A stretch of DNA of 64,000 nucleotides, taken from positions 310,001 through 374,000 of the forward strand of contig DATNQM010000022.1 of the NCBI GenBank assembly GCA_036704045.1, given 5' to 3'. The translations under genes were made by a program, and so were the position numbers. Shown here in pieces: positions 17,720-26,600 of this stretch (positions are counted from its first letter, which is position 1; every line of letters starts with the position of its first letter). Source of the stretch: Ancylothrix sp036704045. Its GTDB lineage: Bacteria > Cyanobacteriota > Cyanobacteriia > Cyanobacteriales > Oscillatoriaceae. The notes under the pieces are model-generated. The model did no database searches. It had not been told where the DNA came from and saw nothing but the letters and a program-made list of their open reading frames with translations.

Positions 17720-19375
17720 CTACACCGGCGGTATTTCTTCCAAAATTTTAAAGCGGACGTGATTAATTGCTAGTTCGCCAATAGACACATTTTCTTTATC
17801 CACCGGCGCCCCATCTACAGATAAACTAGCAAACTTTAAGCCTTTGCCAATTTCAATATGATACCAGGATAAACCCATAAAAAATCGCAAAGGATAAGGC
17901 CCTCCTTCTTGAATATCATCAGGGTTTGATTCCATTGGTATCCAACCAAAATCAGGCAAATAAAATTCTATCCAAACATGATTATAATCGGGCATTAATG
18001 GCACAAAAAATCTATCCGCATAGGGAGGACATTTATATCTACCAATTGTCCGACAGGCAATGCCATTTAAACGCATTAAAGCTAGTAAAATTCCCACATA
18101 TTCTCCACAGGAACCCACCCCTCTTTCTAAAGCAACATCGGGGGTATCTATGTGAGGTTTAATGCCATAGGAAAGCCGGTCATAGACGTAATCTCGAATA
18201 CTTAAAACTTTCCGCAACAAATTAGTTTCTTTTTTGATTGCTTCGACGCTGGCGCGGCGCACAGTTTCGGTATCCATTGCTAAATTATCATTATCTACCA
18301 AATACCGATTAAAATTAGAAGGTAAAGAGGGAGAATTTTCGACATCGCGGGGGGTCAGATTATATTTAATACTATGAACTTCTAACAATGCTTTCCAACC
18401 AAATAAACGCGCTTCCTTTGCTTTCAAGTTTTTAAACTTAAAGACTGCAATTTTTTCGCCATCGTGTATTTCTTCAGTAAAAGGCATCCCCACCGGTTCA
18501 ATATACTTAACTTTTTGTCGCAAAGTATTAGAAGGAAGGGCGATCCGCCATTCTAAATTTTCGAGGTCAACTTCTTCGAGGGGCGATAGTTCTTCCACAT
18601 AGGATACTTCAATTAAATATCCATTGGAAAGAGCAACTTTATTGATTTTGTCGTAATGACAATAAAGGGGGTGAATAAATGTGCGGTCGCGGAAAGTAAG
18701 CTGGTGAGGATCAGGGGAATTTGGATCATCTCGGATATAAGCTTCTTCTCCAGCATAGGCTACATAAAGTAGATTTTCATGCTTTTGGTGGTTAGGATAA
18801 AATGCGAGGCCGGTGGGCGAAACAAAGGGTGTTAAAACGCTGAAAATAATTTCACCAGTGGCGCGATCCATACAGTAAACTGTTTGCTCTGTTTCGTCAC
18901 TTACCCACAACTCTTCTCCTCGAACTGTGATGTTTTCTTTTCCAATTCCAGGGGCGTAAAATTTTGTGATTTGGTTGCCGTTTTTAGCGTTAAAAATGAA
19001 GATATAACCTGCTCTTTGACAGGTAACATAAACGGTAGATTCCCATATTGCTATCCCATCTGCACGGTAGGGTAAATTAGCAAAAAATTGAGGTTTTAAG
19101 TCCGATAATTTAGCAAAAAATACTTGTTCATCGCGGGTGTACCAAAGGGTATCTTCCCAGATAGCAATGCCGGTGACATCGGTAAAATTTGCGGCATCAT
19201 AGGGGTTTAAAATTGTTGTGTTTTCGTTGGTTATATCAATTTCTAAGAGATAGCCACGAACCGAGTCGATAGCAATTAAATTATCTCCATAAAAAGCGAT
19301 GCCTTGGAGTGCATAGGCGCCATAGGGTCTAATAGTGCCAAAAGGAGGGTTTTGTTTCGATGAAAAATAAGCCAT
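17720..19375 (-). CDS. Beta-propeller protein with C-terminal transglutaminase-like domain
   Basis: 551 residues. The first ~250 show repeated blades of the type LQGIAFYGDNLIAIDS, VTGIAIWEDTLWYTR, ADGIAIWESTVYVT and PTGLAFYPN, consistent with a beta-propeller. The C-terminal third is a transglutaminase-like fold: the nucleophile C423 in GVGSCGEYVGIL, H466 in YNHVWIEF, and WIPMESNP, where the usual acidic residue position is occupied by Glu482. Such domains act as proteases or transferases. No signal peptide, so probably cytoplasmic. It is monocistronic and read towards the small membrane protein gene. Substrate unknown. Confidence 0.82.
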   Translation of the reverse strand: MAYFSSKQNPPFGTIRPYGAYALQGIAFYGDNLIAIDSVRGYLLEIDITNENTTILNPYDAANFTDVTGIAIWEDTLWYTRDEQVFFAKLSDLKPQFFANLPYRADGIAIWESTVYVTCQRAGYIFIFNAKNGNQITKFYAPGIGKENITVRGEELWVSDETEQTVYCMDRATGEIIFSVLTPFVSPTGLAFYPNHQKHENLLYVAYAGEEAYIRDDPNSPDPHQLTFRDRTFIHPLYCHYDKINKVALSNGYLIEVSYVEELSPLEEVDLENLEWRIALPSNTLRQKVKYIEPVGMPFTEEIHDGEKIAVFKFKNLKAKEARLFGWKALLEVHSIKYNLTPRDVENSPSLPSNFNRYLVDNDNLAMDTETVRRASVEAIKKETNLLRKVLSIRDYVYDRLSYGIKPHIDTPDVALERGVGSCGEYVGILLALMRLNGIACRTIGRYKCPPYADRFFVPLMPDYNHVWIEFYLPDFGWIPMESNPDDIQEGGPYPLRFFMGLSWYHIEIGKGLKFASLSVDGAPVDKENVSIGELAINHVRFKILEEIPPV

Positions 19376-19843
19376 TTGAACCTGATGGATGAGGGTTAAA
19401 AATAAGTCATGGAATAAAACAGCGTTATTTTTGGTTTTGGTTCATAAACATGAACTTTTCCTGCTTATTTTAGTTGAACCGTCTAAAAGGTCGGGTTAAC
19501 AACTCTCTAGTTATAATAGCTTCTTTGCCAATATGTGGAGTGGCGGTTGTTACTGACATTGTTTCACTTAAGGCTTTAAAATTTTTTAGTGGTTTTGCAA
19601 CGATAAGATTGTCAATAAGTAAAAATTATTGCATATCTGCGGGACAACTTTTGCCGGTTGCAGACAGTTTGCTTAGTCGGGGTGAGGGTGTGGACGGTGT
19701 GCAAGCTAAAAATTTGGACTTGACCGTTCGGGAAACCGAGCTACTATTGAGGTAGTTTATTGCAATGGTTCGGTAAAATCATTTTCTGGAATGCCGCGAC
19801 TTTTCCAAATTATTACGATTCCGCTAAAGGCTGGTATTTAATT
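19376..19843. other. Spacer before the DUF928 gene
   Basis: 468 bases. A 93-codon frame starting with TTG at 19474 runs to 19755, but it has no ribosome binding site and no recognisable domain, so I do not call it a gene. The stretch should hold the divergent promoters of the propeller-transglutaminase gene (-) and the DUF928 gene (+). Confidence 0.5.
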
Positions 19844-20641
19844 ATGGCTAGGACGAAATCTCTTTTGCAATTTATTCCTGTGTCGTTGGCCGTTTGTGTT
19901 GGAGTGAGTGTCAGCACAGGTTTTTCAACGGTCGTGGTGGCACAACAATCTTCTTTAATTAGTCAACAATTTGGGGGTAGTTGGAGTGCTTTTAATCCTC
20001 CAAACCGAGGGCTACCGGGGGGTCGGCAAGAAGGTGGTGGGGTTCGTGGGCCTTGCCCGAATGGTTCTGAAGATATGACAGCCCTTAGTCCTCAAAGTGA
20101 TGCGGGGTTAACTTCTTCTGGACAGCCTTCTTTTTATTTGTATGTGCCGAAAGAAATTTCTTTGCCGATGGAGTTTAGTATCTCGGAATATCCCGATGAA
20201 AATAATCCTAAAGCTGAGGAAAAGGAAGTTTATAAAACTAATTTTAATCTAACAGGCAAGGCCGGTATTATTAAGGTAAGTTTACCGGAAAAAATGGCTG
20301 GTTTGGAAGTAGGAAAAAGTTATTATTGGTCGTTTTCTTTGGTTTGTAAACCAAATGCAAAAGAAGCTAGTGTTATTAGGGGTGGATGGGTTCAACGACA
20401 AAATTTAAGGAGTTCTGTCTTACAAGAGATCCAAGCTGCGGCTAAAAATAGTCCTGAAAAGTTACCGGGATTATTTGAGCGGGAGGGAATGTGGTATGAT
20501 GCTCTTGCTACTATTGCAGAATTACGAAGCAAGAACCCCGGCAAAACTGATATTGAAAAAGAGTGGGAAAGACTCCTCAATACTGTGGAACTTGGTAATT
20601 TGGTGAACGAAGAGTTTATTAATTATACGGCATCTAATTAA
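19844..20641 (+). CDS. DUF928 domain protein, exported
   Basis: 265 residues from ATG 19844 (MARTKSLLQF), chosen because a signal peptide starts there (hydrophobic to about residue 27, then VVVAQQ). An in-frame TTG 28 codons upstream is rejected. The body has the DUF928 pattern: GPCPNGSEDMTALSP, then FYLYVPKEISLPMEFSI, then YYWSFSLVCKPN and a WYDALATIAELR helical end. DUF928 proteins are found in cyanobacteria next to two-partner secretion and CHAT genes, as here. Their function is unknown; a periplasmic helper in surface-protein secretion is an inference from the neighbourhood. Confidence 0.85.
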   Translation: MARTKSLLQFIPVSLAVCVGVSVSTGFSTVVVAQQSSLISQQFGGSWSAFNPPNRGLPGGRQEGGGVRGPCPNGSEDMTALSPQSDAGLTSSGQPSFYLYVPKEISLPMEFSISEYPDENNPKAEEKEVYKTNFNLTGKAGIIKVSLPEKMAGLEVGKSYYWSFSLVCKPNAKEASVIRGGWVQRQNLRSSVLQEIQAAAKNSPEKLPGLFEREGMWYDALATIAELRSKNPGKTDIEKEWERLLNTVELGNLVNEEFINYTASN

Positions 20642-20710
20642 TTGGGAAAAAATAGAAATTTAATTCCTGATTAAGTTAGGGATAGGGTCAAAATAAGTAG
20701 TTGAGTTTTT

Positions 20711-20733
20711 GGGGTGCGTTGTTTAACGCACCC
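20711..20733. repeat. Short palindrome between DUF928 and TpsB genes
   Basis: GGGTGCGTT/AACGCACCC (20712-20720 and 20725-20733) is a perfect 9-bp stem with a 4-base loop. Palindromes built on GTGCGTTAACGCAC are common scattered repeats in cyanobacterial genomes. It could also act as a weak terminator or mRNA stabiliser, but there is no T-run. Confidence 0.55.
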
Positions 20734-20841
20734 TGATGTTTGTAAGGAGGCAATTTTTGGAGTTTAAAATTTTATAACAAACTGAGATTTTTTCGGATAT
20801 TTATGAAATAATTTTTTTAAAAAAAAGGGGAATAAATTTAA

Positions 20842-22701
20842 ATGCAGTGGCGTTCAAAACTTGGGATTTTTGGTTGTGTTATGTCAGTAAATAGTGGAGT
20901 TTTTATAACTGACATTGGTGTTAAGGCGGCGGTGGTAAATACGGAGGGTGAAAATTATAAGTTGCTAATAACTACCTCAAAAATAGGTAATTTTCAGGAA
21001 AATATTAATCAAAAATTAGGAGAAAATTTAAGTAATAAAAGTGATTATATTGCTCAACAAACGCCACCGGCCCCACCTATAAATCCTAACCCAGATCCAA
21101 ACCGAGACCGCTTCCCACAACCGCTTCCTGAACCTTCTCAACCTTCTGAACCTCAACCGCCCCTAGAAACACCACCGCCGGTATTAACGCCACCTTCAGG
21201 GGATGTACAGCGGGTGGAAATTAAAAAAATTGAAGTGATTGGTAGTAGTATTTTTGGACAGAAAGAATTAGATCCGATTACGGGGGCGGTGGAAGGTAGG
21301 GCGTTGACGCTTGATGAATTACGAAAGGTTGCTGATGCTATTACTCAACTTTATTTAGAACAAGGTTATATTACGTCTCGTGCTGTTTTGGATGCACAAA
21401 CTATCACTAATGGGGTAGTAAAAATTCGGGTTATTGAAGGTAGTTTAGCGCGGATAGATGTGGAGGGAACGCAACGTTTAAATCCTAATTATATCCGTTC
21501 GCGTTTGATGTTGGGGGCTGATAGTCCTCTGTCAACGGCGGCTTTAGAAAATCAGTTGCGGCTATTAAGAATTGATCCGCTTTTTGAAAATGTGGAAGCA
21601 AGTTTGCGGGCCGGTGAAAATGTCGGGGAAAGTATTTTAACGGTGCGGGTGACGGAGGCTAAGGCACTGGTTGCAAATTTTGGTGTTGATAATTATTCGC
21701 CCCCTTCTGTGGGTTCAGAACGAATGGGGGCGAGTTTGCTTTATAGGAATGTTACGGGCATTGGTGATGAGGCTTCGGTTTCTTATTATCGGGCTTTTGG
21801 GGAGTCGAATGTTTATGATTTTAGTTATCGGGTGCCGGTTAATGCTATGAATGGCACGCTACAGTTTCGGGTTGCACCAAATAATAATGCTGTAGTTCAA
21901 GAGGAGTTTCGAGAGTTTGATATTCAAGGTAATTCTGAACTTTATGAAATAAGTTATCGTCAACCTTTGGTGCGTTCGCCGATAGAAGAATTTGCTTTGT
22001 CTGTGGGGTTTAGTCATCAGAAAAGTCAGACTTTTTTACTCGGTGAAGGGTTTCCTTTTGGTAGTGGGCCCGATGAGGATGGAGTTACGCGAACAAGTAT
22101 TTTTAAGTTTGGTCAAGATTATCTACGTCGAGATATTTCTGGGGCTTGGGCGTTGCGTTCTCAATTTAATTTTGGGGCTGGTTTGTTAAATGCTACTTTA
22201 AATGATGAGCCGGTGCCTGATAGTCGTTTTATAAGTTGGACTGGGCAACTACAAAGGGTGCAGCGTTTAAATGAAAATAATTTGTTAATTTTGCAAGGAG
22301 ATATTCAGCTTTCTCGTGATAGTTTGTTGCCGTCTCAACAGTTTGTAATTGGTGGTGGTTTGTCGGTGCGAGGCTATCGACAAAATGTTCGTTCTGGAGA
22401 TATTGGGTTTCGTTTGTCGGCGGAAAATCGCATTACAATACAGCGAGATGAAACCAGTGGAGCACCGATTTTACAAATTGCGCCTTTTGTGGATTTAGGT
22501 GCGATCAAAAATGTGGGTGGTAATCCTAATACTTTGCCTTCGCAAAAGTTTATTGCGGGGGCTGGCATGGGGGTGCTGTGGGAGGTATTTCCGGGGATGT
22601 TTGTGCGGCTTGATTATGCTTTACCTTTGGTTGATTTAGATGATCGGGGAAATAATGCTCAGGATAATGGGTTTTATTTTAGTGTGAATTATTCTCCCTA
22701 A
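20842..22701 (+). CDS. TpsB/ShlB-type outer-membrane transporter of two-partner secretion
   Basis: 619 residues. An N-terminal export region is followed by a Pro-rich linker (about 74-115), then POTRA domains (about 122-270: VEIKKIEVIGSSIFG, LYLEQGYITSRAVLD, VVKIRVIEGSLARIDVEG), then a 16-strand barrel region to the C-terminus. The family motif GGGLSVRGYRQN is present. Such porins recognise the TPS domain of a partner adhesin in the periplasm and pass it to the surface. The FHA-CHAT protein at 23666-28093 is the obvious partner, although it is on the other strand with one gene between. The short N-terminal stretch before the linker is a poor but plausible signal peptide. Confidence 0.93.
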   Translation: MQWRSKLGIFGCVMSVNSGVFITDIGVKAAVVNTEGENYKLLITTSKIGNFQENINQKLGENLSNKSDYIAQQTPPAPPINPNPDPNRDRFPQPLPEPSQPSEPQPPLETPPPVLTPPSGDVQRVEIKKIEVIGSSIFGQKELDPITGAVEGRALTLDELRKVADAITQLYLEQGYITSRAVLDAQTITNGVVKIRVIEGSLARIDVEGTQRLNPNYIRSRLMLGADSPLSTAALENQLRLLRIDPLFENVEASLRAGENVGESILTVRVTEAKALVANFGVDNYSPPSVGSERMGASLLYRNVTGIGDEASVSYYRAFGESNVYDFSYRVPVNAMNGTLQFRVAPNNNAVVQEEFREFDIQGNSELYEISYRQPLVRSPIEEFALSVGFSHQKSQTFLLGEGFPFGSGPDEDGVTRTSIFKFGQDYLRRDISGAWALRSQFNFGAGLLNATLNDEPVPDSRFISWTGQLQRVQRLNENNLLILQGDIQLSRDSLLPSQQFVIGGGLSVRGYRQNVRSGDIGFRLSAENRITIQRDETSGAPILQIAPFVDLGAIKNVGGNPNTLPSQKFIAGAGMGVLWEVFPGMFVRLDYALPLVDLDDRGNNAQDNGFYFSVNYSP

Positions 22702-22827
22702 AGATGGAAGTTAAAAGGGGGCCGGTAATGAGAATATGGAGGTAGTTTTGGTTAAGCTAAAAAAGCCGGTTTTTTCAAAAATCGGTTTTTGAAAACTGTT
22801 TTTTTATGGAAAAATAGGGAAATTTTT

Positions 22828-23607
22828 ATGAAAAGTGTTTCTGGAGGTTTTAATGGGGAAATTATGCGTCGATGGGTTAATCTTTTAGCGATTTTGACTG
22901 CTTTTTTAATGAATGTTTATGCGAATATTGCTCCTCCTAATGGGGTGACGATTGGGCAAATTGCTAATACGACTTTTAGGGATGTTTTGTTTATTCCTGC
23001 GAATTATGCTTTTTCTATTTGGGGTTTAATTTATTTGGGTTTGATTGCTTTTGGGGTGTATCAAGTTTTGCCAGCACAACAAAATAATTCTCTGTTGTTT
23101 CGTGGTGGTTATTTAATTGCTATTGCGAGTGTTGCTCAAATTGCTTGGGTATTTTTGTTTCAGTATGGTTTTTTTACGCTTTCTGTGCCGGCAATGTTGG
23201 TGATTTTGGGGTGTTTGATTGGGCTTTATAAAACACTTAAAATTGGTAAGGAACGAGTGGGAAATAAACAGAAATGGTTGGTTTATAATCCTATTAGTAT
23301 TTATTTAGGTTGGATTAGTGTTGCTACGATTGTAAATGTGGCTTCGGCGCTTTATGCAGCGGGATGGAATGGTTGGGGAATTGCGCCGCAAGTTTGGACT
23401 ATTATTATGTTGGTTGTGGCGACTATTTTGGGCGGTTTTGTGACTTTTAAGCGCAAGGATATTGTATTTAATTTGGTGTTTGTTTGGGCTTTTGTTGGCA
23501 TTGCGGTTCGTCAAATGGCAATGATGCCGGTGGCGCTGACTGCGGTGGGTTTGGCGGTGGTTTTGGTGTTGTTGGGTTTGTGGTGTTGTTTTGGCAATAA
23601 AAAATAG
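22828..23607 (+). CDS. TspO/tryptophan-rich sensory protein-like membrane protein
   Basis: 259 residues from ATG 22828, preceded by TAGGGA about 8 bases upstream; a TTG at 22789 in the same frame is rejected. Seven to eight hydrophobic segments are visible. The block IPANYAFSIWGLIYLGLIAFGVYQ is typical of the cyanobacterial TspO-like group, whose members are distant relatives of the porphyrin/sterol-binding TspO/MBR family. The + strand of this gene is strikingly poor in C. No functional link with the secretion genes around it is evident; it simply sits between them. Confidence 0.78.
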   Translation: MKSVSGGFNGEIMRRWVNLLAILTAFLMNVYANIAPPNGVTIGQIANTTFRDVLFIPANYAFSIWGLIYLGLIAFGVYQVLPAQQNNSLLFRGGYLIAIASVAQIAWVFLFQYGFFTLSVPAMLVILGCLIGLYKTLKIGKERVGNKQKWLVYNPISIYLGWISVATIVNVASALYAAGWNGWGIAPQVWTIIMLVVATILGGFVTFKRKDIVFNLVFVWAFVGIAVRQMAMMPVALTAVGLAVVLVLLGLWCCFGNKK

Positions 23608-23665
23608 GGAAACCTGCCTCTATAATATTGTCAGATTTCCACAATTTTTAATTAGCATTTTGGCA

Positions 23666-26600
23666 TTACCAAGGACTACCAATTAGCGTAAAAGCTGACC
23701 AAAAAAAAGGATGACTAAAATCGAGATTTTCTAGCTGATTTAATTCTGGAGGTAATGTAACTGAATTAGGCAAGCCTGGAATCAATAACCGGCCATTTTC
23801 GATACGAATATTACCTCTAATTAAATTTAATTGTGCTTGACGTAGTGCTTCAGATTTGATGGAATTTTGATTGAGTTGATGATAAAATTCAAGCATGAGT
23901 GCTAAGGTGCCGGCATCAGAAACATACCATAGGCTTGCTAATGCACTATTAACGCCACTTTGCACTGCTAAACCGGCAAAACCCAATTCGGCTTTTTCGT
24001 CTCCCAAGGCGGTACGACAAGCGCTTAATACTAATAAATTTACCGACGGACTATTTAACTGTAATTGCCGCAAACGATCTAAACTAAGTTGGGTATCCCA
24101 AAGTTGAATATAGGAGTTTTTGGGTTCTCCGGGTTCAAATTCTCCATGAGTTGCTAAGTGAATAATGCCATAATTGCCGGTTTCATGTTGACTATCTAAG
24201 TTTTCTAAGGTGAAGTTTTCATTAATAAATTCTTTGCCGTTTCGCAGTTGATTGGCAATAGTTGATAATTCTACGGGTACTGCCGGCAACTGGGATAAGT
24301 TTTGAAATTTTGATGCCCCCATTGCTAAAACTGGGCTTGATTTGATATCAGTAATTCGGGTATTTGTTAAGTTTAAACTAGGTACTAAACTTAGACGATA
24401 CTTCTCTATTAAAAATTGTTGATTATCGTGGAGTGCGGCAACCGGCAAAGAACGCAATTTACCATCCATTGATAGTAATAATGTGTCAATTTGTTGGCTT
24501 TGTAATGCCGGTTCAAGGGGTGCCATTAACCAGCGATAAAGTTGTTGGCTGCTGGGTAAATAATTCTGGGTTTTTAGTTGCAGTTGGTTAGAAATTTGAG
24601 TGCGAAAGTTGTCTGCGGCTTGAAAAAGGGCTTTTTGATTGGCTTCGGGCACGCTTTGATGATAAACGTTACCGTTAAAAGTTACAGCAATTAATTCTAA
24701 TTGTTTGGTTCCAACAAACGAGTAAATAATTGCTGGTTTTGTGCCGGTTTGTGCTGCTAATTCTCGTAGTTTATCGCGAACTCCGTTGATAGTTTCGACA
24801 TTAAAGCTTTGTTCAAATAAGCGATTAAAATGTTGTTCAAATTCTTGGCGACGTAGTTTTTCAAGTAATAAAACTGCGTCTTCTGGTTGATTTTGCTCAA
24901 GTAAGTTTTCAATTTCCAAACGTAGTACACTTGTTCGTAGAATTGAATTTTCTTCAAAATTGCGTCTCCCGCTAATTAAAAAGTTATCAAGGTTTGATAA
25001 ATCGATATTTTTATAAAGAGGAATCGGGTTTCCTTCAAAGTCTATTTTAAATTGATTAGCTATATTTAAAACGTTATTTAATGGATTTGTTGTGGGGGAG
25101 GGTGAGGGAGGTGGAGTCACTTCTGGTTCTGGTTGTGGGGGGGTGGCGGTAATAATTGCAATATTGCCTTGGTTATAAGTTTCATTAAAAATTTGTATCG
25201 GTAGGATGGTATTTTGAGGGCTGGTTGTTATTGCTGCTATAGTTCCATTTTGGGCATTTAAACCAATAGAAAAAGGCGCTATAGGAGTGCAATTAATTTC
25301 CCCACATCCGCCGTTATGACGGATTGTAATTGTTCCTTGATTTGTAGTTCCTGCGGCAGAAATACTGGCAGAAATGTTATTTTTATCTTGAAATGTTCCA
25401 CCGGCACGAAATAAGTCGCTGGTGCCAATTACAATGTTTCCACCAATGTTGCCTTGGGCGTTTATTGTATCAACAAAAATCTGAGAATTGGCGCTAATAG
25501 TAATATTTCCGCCGCTGGAGTTTAGGTTTTCTAAATTTTGATCAATGCTGCTAACATTTAGGTTGCCAAGGGTTGCACTGGTTGCTGAAACAATATTAAT
25601 TTGTCCTCCATTAATGCCGGTGGCTGAAATATTGCCGGTGGTGACTTCGCCGCTAATACTTTGTAGAGAAATGTTACCACCGTTGTTGTTTTGAGAATTG
25701 GCGTTTATCTCCCTAGTAGTGACTTTTCCTGGGGCAATTATTGTAATATTTCCGGCGTTACTGGTGGCTGAAGATGTGTTAATAATACCTCCTGTGGTAT
25801 CAATTTCATTGGTTGCAGTTAGGTTGATATTTTCACCTTCAGCAGTTAAGTTGTTTGTTTGAATATTTAAGCCGCTATTAAAGACAATAGAATTGCCGGT
25901 TATGGGTTCTTTTTTTGTATCTATATTGCCGACAACTGTTGTTAAGTTAATATCGCCGTTTTCACTAATAAGTGAACCTGTAGTGAGGGTATTTTGAGAT
26001 TGGATAGTGATATTATTTCCGTTGATTGTACCGGCAGTTGTGTCAATTGAACCGTTGTTACTGGTTAAAACAATTTCTCCGTTATTGCTAGATATTGAGG
26101 CGGTGTTTAAATTATTTTCAGATGTTAGAGAAATGCTGCCAGTTTCGGTGGTAAGGGTTCCTGTGGTGGTGTCTATGCTGTTGGCAGTTAAAGTTATATT
26201 GCCGGTGTTTGTTAAGAGGTTGCCGGTAATTAAATTTTGAGGTGTTTCAATAGTTATGTCGCCTCCACCGGCAATATTGGTAGTGTTTAAAATACCGTCT
26301 TTTGTATCAATAGAACCAGCACTACTACTGAGATTTAAATTGCCACCATTTGTGAAAATATCTGCTGTGGTAATATTGTTTTGGGCGCTGACTAAAACAT
26401 CACCGCCACCACTGTTTAAACTGCCGGCAATTTCCAAGGTACTATTAGCACTATTGAGGTTAATTTGGCCGCCTTTGCTATCAATTGAAGCGGCAGTAAT
26501 GGGCCCTTTTGCAGAAAAAATAACCGGCCCACCAGGGTTTTCTGGATTGTCTGGATTATTGATGATAATATTGTTAACAGTAATGCCGGTTGTAATCGGT

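Noticed and set aside
19474..19755. 93-codon open frame before the DUF928 gene
   Set aside because: TTG start, no ribosome binding site, no recognisable domain or signal peptide; treated as spacer.
22762..22792. Possible terminator before the TspO-like gene
   Set aside because: The AAAAAGCCGG and TCGGTTTTT halves pair only with a bulge, so the hairpin is weak.
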